Shown here piece by piece: positions 45,144-54,496 of a DNA stretch of 64,000 nucleotides. The DNA is taken from assembly GCF_001645125.1 (NCBI RefSeq), contig NZ_LXKA01000360.1, positions 212,401 through 276,400 on the forward strand. The letters run 5' to 3'. The DNA is from Paraburkholderia ginsengiterrae (GTDB lineage Bacteria; Pseudomonadota; Gammaproteobacteria; Burkholderiales; Burkholderiaceae). The translations under genes and the position numbers were made by a program. Position 1 is the first letter of the stretch; each line of letters begins with the position of its first letter. The notes under the pieces are model-generated. The model was not told the DNA's origin. It made no database searches and was given only the letters and a program-made list of their open reading frames with translations.

Positions 45144-45562
45144 TTTTGCGTTCGAACGCAAACGCCACGCACGAGCCGCTCGCTGAAATCAACATCACGC
45201 CGCTTGTCGACGTCATGCTGGTACTCGTCGTGATTCTTCTGGTCATGGCGCCAATGTTGAGCAGAACGCTGCACATCGATCTGCCGAGGGTCGCGGCCAG
45301 CACGCCTGAGGCGCGCGATCACGCGGTAACCGTCAGCCTCGATGCGCACGGCAAGCTTTCGATCGACGGCCGCGACCTCGCCACGGACCAACTCGAGCCG
45401 ACACTCCGGCTCATCGCCGCGCGGAGTGACAGGATCGTGGTGAACCTGCATGCCGATCGAAGCCAGCCATTCGGGGCGGTTGCGAATCTGCTCGCCAGAA
45501 TCGGCCATGCGGGCATAGCGCACGTCGCAGTCGCCACGGCGAATGAGGGGCAACGGAATTGA
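45140..45562 (+). CDS. exbD: ExbD stator subunit (TolR family)
   Basis: A 140-residue protein with one transmembrane helix. The proton-carrying Asp is in NITPLVDVMLVLVVILL. The rest is periplasmic. ATGA overlap with exbB. Completes a private energy unit for the receptor at 40991. Confidence 0.92.
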   Translation: MILRSNANATHEPLAEINITPLVDVMLVLVVILLVMAPMLSRTLHIDLPRVAASTPEARDHAVTVSLDAHGKLSIDGRDLATDQLEPTLRLIAARSDRIVVNLHADRSQPFGAVANLLARIGHAGIAHVAVATANEGQRN

Positions 45563-45919
45563 TATGACCCGGCTATGCACTTCATGTCCTATTGCAGGCG
45601 CATGAATATTGAGCACGAACCTCTTCGCTCCTCAGCCTCGTCGAGGGCCGGCGGATGCCCGCCCGTCTTCGGTGTCGCGTCCAATGCCTGGTCTTTGATG
45701 CCGGTTGGGCAACTTTGGATGTAAAGAGTTGAAGAGCTTGCAGAGAGAAACCGGAACAACGCGCCCGGGCAACGAGTGACACCAGGTTTTATGTCACTTT
45801 CGGATCGGGGGGAGTAAATGACGCCGATCGCTCCATGAAGGGCCGTCGACCCGGTGCGACATCCGGATCGGTACTCAAGGTGCAGCGGCCACGCGTCGAA
45901 TCGCATGGTAAGACCGGAG

Positions 45920-46011
45920 TTCTTAAGGTTTGTCCAACGCCTGCCCGCACGCGCTGACGCGTGCTTGCGAGCCCGCCGACATGGGCAGCCGTCGAACAAA
46001 CCTTAAGAGAA
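45920..46011. repeat. 92-bp nested inverted-repeat element
   Basis: A perfect 12-bp inverted repeat, CTTAAGGTTTGT (45922-45933) with ACAAACCTTAAG (45996-46007), encloses CTGCCC/GGGCAG (45941-45946 with 45983-45988), which encloses GCACGCG-CTGA-CGCGTGC (45947-45964). The whole can fold as one long stem with a side hairpin. It could be a MITE-like element, a structured RNA or a recombination site. No function is known to me. Confidence 0.55.
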
Positions 46012-46066
46012 GCTGGCAGACGCCTCCTTGTCCTTCCGGATCCGCCGCGCCTGTCAGGAGGCGGTT

Positions 46067-46093
46067 GCCGCGATAATGCCGCGTTATCGCGGC
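46067..46093. repeat. 10-bp perfect inverted repeat
   Basis: GCCGCGATAA (46067-46076) and TTATCGCGGC (46084-46093) with a 7-base loop. No T run follows, so it is not a classical terminator. Confidence 0.5.
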
Positions 46094-46483
46094 CAGCCGT
46101 CCGGCCCGTCAGAGCGCGAAAAACTGAGCACATTCAGCCCCGCCTGTCAGACGTCGGGCGACCTGGATCGGCCACTTCAGTCCGTCGCCTCATCGCGACC
46201 GCAACTGCCGCTTCCAATGTACAACAGACATTCGCGCGATCGTCTATCTGCGCGGGCAAGCGGGCATTCCCGATGGCCGCGTCGGTTTTTAAGGACTTCA
46301 ACAAAGCCGATGCGCGTCGAAGCGAACTCGGCCAACGCATTTTGACCGGCGCACGTATGCGGTCGCCTAACGAAGTCTCCCCAGTGACGCTCTGCGCGCA
46401 GATCTCGATCGTCTCGAGTGGTACCTTCCGCCGCCTGCTGCAACCTGGCCTGCCTGGCCGCGTCACTGGCCGTTGACGAACCC

Positions 46484-48292
46484 TTACGACGCGAGACTGC
46501 GGCGCCGCAACCGCTCGGCAACCGAGATTAGAATCGTCACGAAAACGAACAGGCAGGTCGAAACGGCAGCGATTGTCGGCGAGATCTGCATCGTCGTTTC
46601 ATCCCAGAACTGCTTGGGCAATGTCGTACTCAGACCACCCGAGGTGAAGAGCGCAATCGTCAGTTCATCAAACGATGTAGCGAACGCAAACAAGAGCGAC
46701 GAAAGTATGCCGGCACTCAGGATCGGGAAGGTAATGCGCCGCAGCGTGGTGAACGGCCGCGCGCCCAGGCTCTGCGCGGCCAGATCAAGTCGCGTGTCGT
46801 AGTTGCGCAGCACCGCCATCATAGTGATGACGACATAGGGCACCGCCACCACGGTATGGCCGAGCACTAGCCCGAGCGACGAGCCGACAAGGCCGATCTT
46901 CGCGAAGAAATAAAAGACGCCCACCGCGAGAATCATCCGCGGCACGACGAGCGGCGCGAGAACAAAAGCAAGGAATGCCGCGTTCCAGCGCAATCCGCCG
47001 CGCACAAGCAGAAAGGCCGCGGGCGTGCCAATCGTCATCGAGAGCACGCCCGTGCCGGCGCCCACCAGCAGCGAACGCGTGGCGGCCTGCATCCAGAGCG
47101 GCGAATCGACCACCTGCCGATACCACTGCAGTGACACTCCATGCGGCGGCCACGCAAGGCCCGAAGCCGAATCGAACGAGAGCGGAATCATCAGGAACGC
47201 AGGCGCGCTCAGGAACACGAGAATCAGCGACACGACGACGCGTGCCGTGCGGCTCTCGCCCTCGACGGCGCGCTTGCGGCGCTTTGGCAGCAGGCCGATC
47301 AACGCGTCGGTGGCGTTGGCCAGCGCTACAAGCAGCGCATTGCCTAGCCGGCGGCTCACGCCTGCGCCTGTTTCCGCGGCGCGCGGCGAACTGCTACTGC
47401 CGCCCGTCATCGTCGAAAGACCCACCATCCGGTCGTAGACGACGAACACGACCAGCACCACTGCAAGCAGCAGCACCGAGATCGCGCCAGCGAAGCCCCA
47501 GTTCAGCGCTTGCAGCACCTGGTCGATGATCAGCTGCGTGATCATCGTTTCGTGGCGGCCGCCCAGCAGCGTGGGCGTGATGAAGAAGCCGATAGCGGTG
47601 ACGAACACCATCAGCGCTGACGCGAACACGCCAGGCAGCGAGAGCGGAAACCAGATTCGCCAGAACGCCGTACCCGGCCGCGCGCCAAGCGTCGAGGCCG
47701 CGGCCGGCAAACGCCGGTCGATGTTCTCCATAACCGAGAGCATTATCATGATCGCGATCGGCATGAGCGCGTGTGTCATGCCGACGATCACCGCAGGCAA
47801 GTTATAAAGCATCTCGAGCGGCCGTTCGACCAGGCCCAGACGCTCGAGTGTCCAGTTGATTACGCCGTTGCGCCCGAGCAGCACGACCCAAGCGAAGGTC
47901 CGGACGAGAAAGCTGGTCCAGAACGAAAGCAGCACCCAGTACAGCAACCGGTGCTTGCGCCCGCGCGTAGCCGCCGAAATCAGATACGCGACCGGATAAG
48001 CAATGAGCACCGAAAAAAACGTGGTGAGCAGCGAGATCTTCATGGTGGTCCACAAGACGTCCACATAGACCGAGGAAGCGAAGAGTCGCTGATACTCGGT
48101 CACCGTGAAGCCGTTCCGGTTGTGGATGCTGAGCAGCAGTAGTTGCCCGACTGGATAGATCAGGAACACCACGAGCAACCCGATCACGGGCGCGGCCATC
48201 GCCGCGATTCTGGCCGACCGGCGCCAATGCGAATGTCGGCGCCGTTGTGGCAACTCGCGCTCGTTGCCAGCGAGGAGTGCGGTATCGTTCAT
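46484..48292 (-). CDS. ABC permease, PotB-PotC fusion
   Basis: A 602-residue inner-membrane protein in which two permease domains of the spermidine/putrescine type are joined in one chain (about 30-295 and 345-600). Each half has six predicted helices and its own EAA loop (AASTLGARPGTAFWRIWFPL and AAQSLGARPFTTLRRITFPI) for contact with the ATPase. Polyamine, thiamine and iron importers usually have two separate subunits, although AfuB-type fusions exist. It follows the ATPase gene by 3 bases and ends the operon. Confidence 0.9.
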   Translation of the reverse strand: MNDTALLAGNERELPQRRRHSHWRRSARIAAMAAPVIGLLVVFLIYPVGQLLLLSIHNRNGFTVTEYQRLFASSVYVDVLWTTMKISLLTTFFSVLIAYPVAYLISAATRGRKHRLLYWVLLSFWTSFLVRTFAWVVLLGRNGVINWTLERLGLVERPLEMLYNLPAVIVGMTHALMPIAIMIMLSVMENIDRRLPAAASTLGARPGTAFWRIWFPLSLPGVFASALMVFVTAIGFFITPTLLGGRHETMITQLIIDQVLQALNWGFAGAISVLLLAVVLVVFVVYDRMVGLSTMTGGSSSSPRAAETGAGVSRRLGNALLVALANATDALIGLLPKRRKRAVEGESRTARVVVSLILVFLSAPAFLMIPLSFDSASGLAWPPHGVSLQWYRQVVDSPLWMQAATRSLLVGAGTGVLSMTIGTPAAFLLVRGGLRWNAAFLAFVLAPLVVPRMILAVGVFYFFAKIGLVGSSLGLVLGHTVVAVPYVVITMMAVLRNYDTRLDLAAQSLGARPFTTLRRITFPILSAGILSSLLFAFATSFDELTIALFTSGGLSTTLPKQFWDETTMQISPTIAAVSTCLFVFVTILISVAERLRRRSLAS

Positions 48293-48295
48293 GGC

Positions 48296-49417
48296 TCACC
48301 CCGCAATTGCGACCGCATCGCTGGGCGACCACGACAGCGTGAGCGTCTGGCCAATCTCGTACTGTGCACCGAGACGGTTGGTCGGAAACGACGCGACAAG
48401 CCCTGAAGCTTCGCCCGCGTGCTGCCGCTGCTTCATGTAGAGCCTTGTCATGCCGCCGCTGACCACAATGTCCGTCAGCAACGCGGACATAGTTTCGCTG
48501 TTATCTGCCTCTGCATGGCCTTTGCTGCTACCGTTACTGTTACCGCTGACACGCAGATTCTGAGGGCGCAGCATCAGCTTCACCTTCTTGCCCGATTGCA
48601 CATGCGGGTCGTACACCATCGCACTCCCCTTGTCGATGCCTTGCATCGCCACGCGCACCTGATCGCCTTCGCGCGCGGTTACTTTTGCATCGAGCAGGTT
48701 CGACTCGCCAAGGAAGTCGGCCACGAAGACGCTCTTCGGACGGAAGTACAGGTCGGCGGGCGAGCCGAGCTGCGCGATCGCACCCGCATTCATCAGGCAG
48801 ATGCGATCGGACATCGTCATCGCCTCTTCCTGATCGTGTGTCACGTAAATAATAGTCGTGCCGAGCTCGCGGTGAATGCGCTTGATCTCCAGTTGCATGT
48901 GATCGCGCAGCTTCTTGTCGAGTGCGCCGAGCGGCTCGTCCATCAAAATGATCGACGGCCGATATACCAGGGCGCGTGCAAGTGCAATGCGCTGCTGCTG
49001 CCCGCCCGAAAGCTCACGCGGGTAGCGCCCGGCAACATGCGGCAGGTGCACCATCTCCAAGGCATCGGTCACGCGTTTCTTCGCACTCGCGGTGTCGATC
49101 TTGCGCATTTGCAGCGGGAACGCGATGTTCTCCGCCACCGTCATATGCGGAAAGAGAGCGTAGTTCTGGAACACCATGCCAATGTCGCGATCGTACGGCG
49201 CACCGTGGGTGACGTCTGCGCCGTTGATGCGGATGGAGCCGCTGTCGGCCTGCGCGAGGCCCGCAATCAGGCTTAATAAGGTTGTCTTGCCCGAACCGCT
49301 TGGGCCGAGCAATGTGAGGAACTCGCCCGGGGCCACGTCGAGGTCGGTTGGCGCAAGCGCCACGAAGTCGCCGTAGCGCTTGCCCAGACCCGATATCTGG
49401 AGATTGAGGGTTGCCAT
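48296..49417 (-). CDS. ABC transporter ATP-binding protein, PotA type
   Basis: A 373-residue ATPase: Walker A GPSGSGKTT, Q-loop FQNYALFPHMTV, signature LSGGQQQR, Walker B IILMDEPLGALD, switch HD in VTHDQEEAM, and a C-terminal TOBE-like regulatory domain from about 280. It energises the fused permease encoded next. The internal start MATLNLQISG is used because AAGGAG lies before it. The binding protein of this system is probably the Tat-exported one at 53235. Confidence 0.92.
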   Translation of the reverse strand: MATLNLQISGLGKRYGDFVALAPTDLDVAPGEFLTLLGPSGSGKTTLLSLIAGLAQADSGSIRINGADVTHGAPYDRDIGMVFQNYALFPHMTVAENIAFPLQMRKIDTASAKKRVTDALEMVHLPHVAGRYPRELSGGQQQRIALARALVYRPSIILMDEPLGALDKKLRDHMQLEIKRIHRELGTTIIYVTHDQEEAMTMSDRICLMNAGAIAQLGSPADLYFRPKSVFVADFLGESNLLDAKVTAREGDQVRVAMQGIDKGSAMVYDPHVQSGKKVKLMLRPQNLRVSGNSNGSSKGHAEADNSETMSALLTDIVVSGGMTRLYMKQRQHAGEASGLVASFPTNRLGAQYEIGQTLTLSWSPSDAVAIAG

Positions 49418-49632
49418 TGGAACTCCTTGCATCACTCGTCAACAACGATCGCCAACCACCTGGCGCGTGGGCTCGAACCGAGGTGGCCACGCAACTCGCA
49501 TCGGCCTATTGCCTTATCTATCCGACCGGGCACAGTCATGGTCAGCCGCTCGAACAGTTTCGTGCGCGGCCGCTGAAGCAGACCCGCGAATTCACGATGC
49601 AAGGCGGCTTGAGGCTCCCTCTCCTGCAACCT

Positions 49633-50541
49633 CTACCCCGGCACCCACGCTTGCGGCAGCGCCGAGAGCGCCGCGCGCAGCCGCTCGACCGTGGCCGCCG
49701 CAGGCTCCACGAGCGGCAAGCGCACGGACCCAAGCGACTGGCCCAGCAGCTCGAACGCCTTTTTCGCCGGCCCCGGATTGACTTCGCTGAACAGCGCATC
49801 GAGCAGAGCGGTGAGCTTGCCGTGCTCGCGCAGCGCCGCGGCTGCGTCGCCGCTCGCCGCGCTGGTGTGGATGTGCGTCCACGGTTTCGGCAGCAGGCTC
49901 GCTGAGGCGAGAATGCCGCCCGTCGCCCCAAGCAGCACATGCTGCACGTACAGCAGATCGTCGCCGCTCAAGATCGCCAGATGATCGCCGCTCACCTCGA
50001 CGGTCCGGGCAAACACGGTGAGATCCGTGTTGCACGCCTTCATGCCGATAATCGAGCCGTCGTCGCGCGCCATGGCCGCGACCATCGCGGGCGGCGTCGC
50101 GTAGCGCGTGCGCGACGGAATGTCGTAGAGCAGAAGCGGCACGCCGACTGCCTCGCGATAGCGGGCGAAGTATGCACGCACGCCGGCATCGGTCGGCGTC
50201 ACGTAGAAAGGCGTGACGAGCAACAGGCCGTCCGCACCGACATCCACAAACGAGCGGCCCGCGTCGAGCGCTTCGGCATAGCCGGGCGACACCACGCCGG
50301 CAACCACCGGCACCCGCCCACGCGCGGCATCGACGGTCGCGCGCACGACCTGTGTACGCTCAGCCGGCGAGAGCGCAGTGTATTCTCCCGTGCCGCCAAC
50401 TGGCACAAGACCCGTTGCGCCATTGGCGATCAACGTCTCGACGAGCGTGCGCAAGCGCTCGACGTCAATGGCGCCGAGCGCGTCGAATGGCGTGGGAAAT
50501 GCCGGGAACATGCCTTTCAAGGCGGATCGTTCAAGTGTCAT
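49633..50541 (-). CDS. DapA/NAL-family lyase (dihydrodipicolinate synthase-like)
   Basis: A 302-residue TIM-barrel enzyme of the class I aldolase DHDPS/N-acetylneuraminate lyase family. GGTGEYTALSPAER (substrate carboxylate loop), the active Tyr in LLYDIPSRT and the Schiff-base Lys in IIGMKACNTD are present. It would add or remove pyruvate, or decarboxylate/dehydrate a keto-sugar acid. True lysine-pathway DapA is unlikely in this catabolic setting. About 215 bases without a gene separate it from the ATPase downstream. Confidence 0.88.
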   Translation of the reverse strand: MTLERSALKGMFPAFPTPFDALGAIDVERLRTLVETLIANGATGLVPVGGTGEYTALSPAERTQVVRATVDAARGRVPVVAGVVSPGYAEALDAGRSFVDVGADGLLLVTPFYVTPTDAGVRAYFARYREAVGVPLLLYDIPSRTRYATPPAMVAAMARDDGSIIGMKACNTDLTVFARTVEVSGDHLAILSGDDLLYVQHVLLGATGGILASASLLPKPWTHIHTSAASGDAAAALREHGKLTALLDALFSEVNPGPAKKAFELLGQSLGSVRLPLVEPAAATVERLRAALSALPQAWVPG

Positions 50542-50573
50542 GAGTCGGTGTCCTGTCACGTAGTGAACTTGCG

Positions 50574-51986
50574 TTACAGCAGCTTGCCGGGATTCATGCG
50601 GCCATCCGGATCGAGCGCGTGCTTCACGGCACGCATCATGTCGATCTCCACTGCGCTTTTGTAGTGCGCGAGTTCGGCGCGATGCGCTCGGCCAATACCA
50701 TGCTCTGCGCTGATGCTGCCACCGTACTGCACCGCCGTGCCGTTGACGACCTTGCCAATCGCATCGACACGCGCGTCGGCGTCGCTCACGCGCGCCCAGG
50801 CAGCATGTGGAAACAGCACGATCGAATGGATGTTGCCGTCGCCCACGTGGCCGACGTAAAGAAAGCGCGCGCCATCGACAAGGCCGGCCTCGATCAGTTT
50901 CGCCTCGGTTGTCGCGAGGCACCGCGGGATCTGCGAGATCGGCAATGAGATATCGTGCGTGACGCTGATGCCGCAACGCACGTTCGCTTCCGAGACGATG
51001 TGGCGGATATGCCAGAGAGCGGCAGCCTGGGCCGCGCTCGCCGCCGCTGCGGCGTCGAGCGCGAGACCCGCTTCGAGCGCAGCGCCAATGACGTCTTCGA
51101 GCATCGCTTGCAGCGGCGCATCGTTCGACGGATCGGCGAGCTCGATCAGCAGCACCCATGGCGACTGGCCATCGAGCGGATCGCGCGTGCCCGGCACGTG
51201 CTCGTAGACGACATCGAGTTGGCTGCGCGACATCAGCTCGAACGAGGTCAGCGCGTCGCCGCATACGGCGCGGCAGCGCGCGAGCAGTTCGATGGCCGCA
51301 TCGGCGGAATCGAGCGCGACCCATGCGGTGGCGCGCGAGTGCAGCGCGGGAAAGAGCTTGAGCACGGCGGCAGTGACGACACCGAGCGTGCCCTCCGCGC
51401 CGATGAACAACTGCTTGAGGTCGTAGCCCGTGTTGTCCTTGCGCAGTCCTCGCAGGCCGTCCCAGATGCGACCATCGGGCAATACGGCCTCGATGCCGAG
51501 GACGAGCGCGCGCATACTGCCGTAGCGCAGCACAGCCGTGCCGCCCGCGTTGGTCGAGATATTGCCACCGACCTGGCAAGAGCCCTCGCTTGCGAGCGAA
51601 AGCGGAAAAAGCCGGTCTACCGAAGCCGCGAGTTCCTGGATTTGCTGCAACGTGCAACCGGCTTCGACCGTGACCGTATCGTTGCCGGTATCGATAGCGC
51701 GGATCTTTGTCATGCGCGCGAGGCAGATCACGACGGCGTCGCCCGCTTCGGACGGCGTGGCGCCACCCACGAGACCGGTGTTGCCACCCTGCGGCACAAC
51801 GCCTATGCCAAGCTCAGCGCACAGCTTTAGCACCTGTGCGACTTGCACGGTACTCGATGGCTTGACGATGGCGCACGCCTTGCCGCGATAGCGGCCGCGC
51901 CAGTCGGTAAGCAAAGGCTCGGCGTCGCCCTCGGCGACGAATCCTGATGAGCCGACGATTTCCCGCAGCGATTCGATTAAGTTCAT
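50574..51986 (-). CDS. FAD-binding 2-hydroxyacid dehydrogenase, GlcD type
   Basis: A 470-residue flavoprotein of the vanillyl-alcohol-oxidase fold: FAD domain (PQGGNTGLVGGATP, GSCQVGGNISTNAGGTAVLRYG) and C-terminal cap with GHVGDGNIH and EHGIGRAH. Family members oxidise D-lactate, glycolate or D-2-hydroxyglutarate. Its ATG overlaps the stop of the FMN dehydrogenase gene, so the two are coupled and may act on the two stereoisomers or successive intermediates. Confidence 0.9.
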   Translation of the reverse strand: MNLIESLREIVGSSGFVAEGDAEPLLTDWRGRYRGKACAIVKPSSTVQVAQVLKLCAELGIGVVPQGGNTGLVGGATPSEAGDAVVICLARMTKIRAIDTGNDTVTVEAGCTLQQIQELAASVDRLFPLSLASEGSCQVGGNISTNAGGTAVLRYGSMRALVLGIEAVLPDGRIWDGLRGLRKDNTGYDLKQLFIGAEGTLGVVTAAVLKLFPALHSRATAWVALDSADAAIELLARCRAVCGDALTSFELMSRSQLDVVYEHVPGTRDPLDGQSPWVLLIELADPSNDAPLQAMLEDVIGAALEAGLALDAAAAASAAQAAALWHIRHIVSEANVRCGISVTHDISLPISQIPRCLATTEAKLIEAGLVDGARFLYVGHVGDGNIHSIVLFPHAAWARVSDADARVDAIGKVVNGTAVQYGGSISAEHGIGRAHRAELAHYKSAVEIDMMRAVKHALDPDGRMNPGKLL

Positions 51987-53203
51987 GAATGGAGGAGCCT
52001 TGAAGCAGGAGGAGAGGAACACACAGCGCACAAGGACTGCGGGGGCACATCGACGATCCGCTCATGCAGCGTCTCGACGCTCGTGCAGCCGAGTAGTGTC
52101 ATGGTCGTCACGATCTCCTCGTAGAGCAGCGTAAGCACGTGAGCGACTCCGGCATCGCCGCGCGCGGCGAGACCGTACAACGGCGCACGCCCGAGCAGCA
52201 CGCCGCGCGCGCCAAGCGCGACGGCTTTCACCACGTCGGCGCCACGCCGTACGCCGCCGTCGACGAACACGTCGAACGAGGCGCCGAGCGCACCGGCCAC
52301 TGCCGGCAAGACTTCGATCGGTGCAAGCGAGCCTTCGAGCTGCCGGCCACCGTGATTCGACAGAACGACGCCATCGGCCCCGTGGTGCTGGGCGAGGCGT
52401 GCGTCCTCGACGGTCATGACGCCCTTGATCAGCACACGACCCTTCCAGTGCCGGCGCAGCCACGCAATGTCGCGCCATGTCAGCGAAAGGTCCATCTGGC
52501 GCGCGAGGGCTTGCGCCTGGCGTTGCAGATCCGGCGCTTCGCCGAGGCTCTTTGCGAGGTTGACGAGCTGCGGCGTGCCATGACGCACGATCTGCAACGC
52601 CCAATGCGGATGGCACAGCAAATCGAGCATCAGCTTTGGTGTAACGGGTAGCGGCAGACGGTAGCCGTTGCGGATATCGTGATCGCGCTTGCCGTGAACA
52701 GGCGTATCGACGGTCACGAGCAGCGTGCTATAACGCGCTTCGGCCGCTCGCCGCATGATGCTTTCGGCAATGCGGCGATCCCGCTGCACATACAGTTGCA
52801 TCCACAGCTCGCCATCCGGCGCTGCCGCGCGCACGTCTTCGAGCAGCGAGGTGGAGGCGCTCGACAGCGCGAATGGAATGCCACGTGCCGCGGCGGCGCG
52901 CGCAAGTACCTGGTCGGCGTTCGGCCAGAAAAGGCCATTCAGGCCCGTAGGCCCGACCACCATCGGCGCGGCGCTTGCATAGCCGCATAGCGGCGCCGCC
53001 GGAGAAACGCACGACACGTCCTCCATAACGCGCGGCGCGAAGTGCACCTCGGCAAAAGCCGCTCGATTGCGCGCGAGCGTGTGACCACCTTCCGCGCCGC
53101 AATCGAGATAGTCGAAGGCGATTCTGGCAAGCCTTCGTCGAGCGGCTTCACGATAGTCGGCGACGCTCGCAAAGCCGCGCGTGGACGAGTAGAAGAGACT
53201 CAT
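51983..53203 (-). CDS. FMN-dependent L-2-hydroxyacid dehydrogenase
   Basis: A 406-residue TIM-barrel flavoenzyme (lactate/mandelate/glycolate oxidase family). FDYLDCGAEGG at the start, the active-site His in LSNHGGRQLEG, and GGVRRGADVVKAVALGAR for FMN phosphate are present. It oxidises an L-2-hydroxy acid to the 2-keto acid. I use ATG 53203, and a TTG seven codons upstream is also open. The C-terminus (CAVCSSPPASRLLHS) extends past the family end. Confidence 0.9.
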   Translation of the reverse strand: MSLFYSSTRGFASVADYREAARRRLARIAFDYLDCGAEGGHTLARNRAAFAEVHFAPRVMEDVSCVSPAAPLCGYASAAPMVVGPTGLNGLFWPNADQVLARAAAARGIPFALSSASTSLLEDVRAAAPDGELWMQLYVQRDRRIAESIMRRAAEARYSTLLVTVDTPVHGKRDHDIRNGYRLPLPVTPKLMLDLLCHPHWALQIVRHGTPQLVNLAKSLGEAPDLQRQAQALARQMDLSLTWRDIAWLRRHWKGRVLIKGVMTVEDARLAQHHGADGVVLSNHGGRQLEGSLAPIEVLPAVAGALGASFDVFVDGGVRRGADVVKAVALGARGVLLGRAPLYGLAARGDAGVAHVLTLLYEEIVTTMTLLGCTSVETLHERIVDVPPQSLCAVCSSPPASRLLHS

Positions 53204-53234
53204 TCGATTAGCAGTCCAAGTCAAGCAACGGCAC

Positions 53235-54326
53235 CTAGCTCAGCACCCATTCGTTGAAGCGCTCAATCGCCGCATCTTGGTGCGCGGGCCAGTACGCGGG
53301 ATCAATCCGCACGCCCCGGCGCAGGTTGTCGGGCCACGTAGGCAGGTATTTCGCGCGCTTGGGGTCGATGAACTGGAACGCTTCCGGCTGCGTTGGCCCG
53401 ACCGCGAGTGCGCTCGCCACCTGGGCCTGGCGCTTCGGGTCCGCGCAGAACGCAATGAAACGGCGGCACGCATCGACGTTGTCGCCGCCTTTGAGAATGC
53501 CGAAGCCCTGCGGGCCATAGATGTGGCCGTTCCACGAAATGGCCAGCGGCGCGCCGCTTTCGATAGCCGGCAGCACGCGTGCGATCCAGCTCGAGGCAAG
53601 TGCCACTTCGCCGGAGCGCAGAATCTGTTCGCACTGCGCGCCGGTCGTCCACCAGATGTCGATATGCGGCTTCACCGCGTCGAGACTCTTGAAAGCCGCG
53701 TCGAGATTGCACGGATACATCGAACCCGGCGCCACGCCGGCCGCCATCAGCGATTCCTCAATTGTGTCGAAGGGGAACTTGCGTAACGCGCGGCGGCCCG
53801 GAAAGGTTTTCGCATTCCAGAAGTCGGCCCACGACGAAGGCGCCGCGCCATTCTTGAACACATCGGCGTGATACACCATGACCGTCGCGTAGACGTTGTG
53901 TCCGATGGCGTACGGATCCGCGAACTGCGCGGGAATCTTCGCGACGGCCGGGTCTTTCTCCAGCTTGATCGGCTCGAGATACACCTTCTGGCCGCGCGAA
54001 AGCAGATAAACCGCGGGGAAGCTTAGCTCCGCCATGTCCCACGTCTTCGCGCCGGTATCGACAATGCTCCTGATTTGCGCGGTTGGCTCCGCACCCGAGG
54101 CAACGCCAACGACTTCAATGCCGGTCGCAGCCTGAAAGGGCTTGTATAGTGTTTTCGTATAGACATCGGTATAGACGCCGCCCGAGTCGCGCACCACAAG
54201 GCGCTTCGTGTCAGCCTTGGCCGATGTCCAGATGGCCGGCATTGCCAAACCAGCGGTGCTGGCCACGCTGAGGCGAATGAAATCGCGCCGCGAAGCGGCG
54301 AATGGCTTTCTATGATCGTTTGCCAT
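53235..54326 (-). CDS. Tat-exported ABC substrate-binding protein
   Basis: A 363-residue periplasmic binding protein of the PotD/AfuA class. Twin-arginine signal SRRDFIRLSVASTAGLAMPA near residues 12-31, then the two-lobed fold (LVVRDSGGVYTDVYTKTLYK, TWDMAELSF). Ligand unknown. Polyamine, iron or thiamine-like compounds are known for the class. First gene of the lower operon, which also holds the FMN and FAD dehydrogenases, the lyase and the second ABC importer. Confidence 0.88.
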   Translation of the reverse strand: MANDHRKPFAASRRDFIRLSVASTAGLAMPAIWTSAKADTKRLVVRDSGGVYTDVYTKTLYKPFQAATGIEVVGVASGAEPTAQIRSIVDTGAKTWDMAELSFPAVYLLSRGQKVYLEPIKLEKDPAVAKIPAQFADPYAIGHNVYATVMVYHADVFKNGAAPSSWADFWNAKTFPGRRALRKFPFDTIEESLMAAGVAPGSMYPCNLDAAFKSLDAVKPHIDIWWTTGAQCEQILRSGEVALASSWIARVLPAIESGAPLAISWNGHIYGPQGFGILKGGDNVDACRRFIAFCADPKRQAQVASALAVGPTQPEAFQFIDPKRAKYLPTWPDNLRRGVRIDPAYWPAHQDAAIERFNEWVLS

Positions 54327-54496
54327 GAGATATCCCTTTAAAGGCGAGTGACGAAGTCAGCCGATCCGCGAAGCCGCATGGTGGATCGACATTGCGCTCA
54401 TCATCGACCTGCGTGCGACGCGCGGCCACGCGATTTAATGACACCATCTGATGCACTTCGGTCATGATGCGCATGCTGTTCAGCAACGTTTCCCGC

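Larger units (their letters stand above)
45563..46483. other. 920-bp region without recognisable gene
   Basis: Open frames here give low-complexity, Arg-rich translations without family resemblance, so I call none. It holds a possible hairpin AGTGACA/TGTCACT (45775-45781 with 45792-45798) and two stronger inverted repeats listed separately. It separates the sigma-54 module from the leftward transporter cluster. Confidence 0.5.

Noticed and set aside
45818-45838. GGGGGAG followed by a six-codon ORF (MTPIAP), possible leader peptide
   Set aside because: No attenuator or regulated gene follows it. Chance is enough to explain it.
50955-51830. Long plus-strand ORF opposite the GlcD-type gene
   Set aside because: Shadow frame without recognisable domains.
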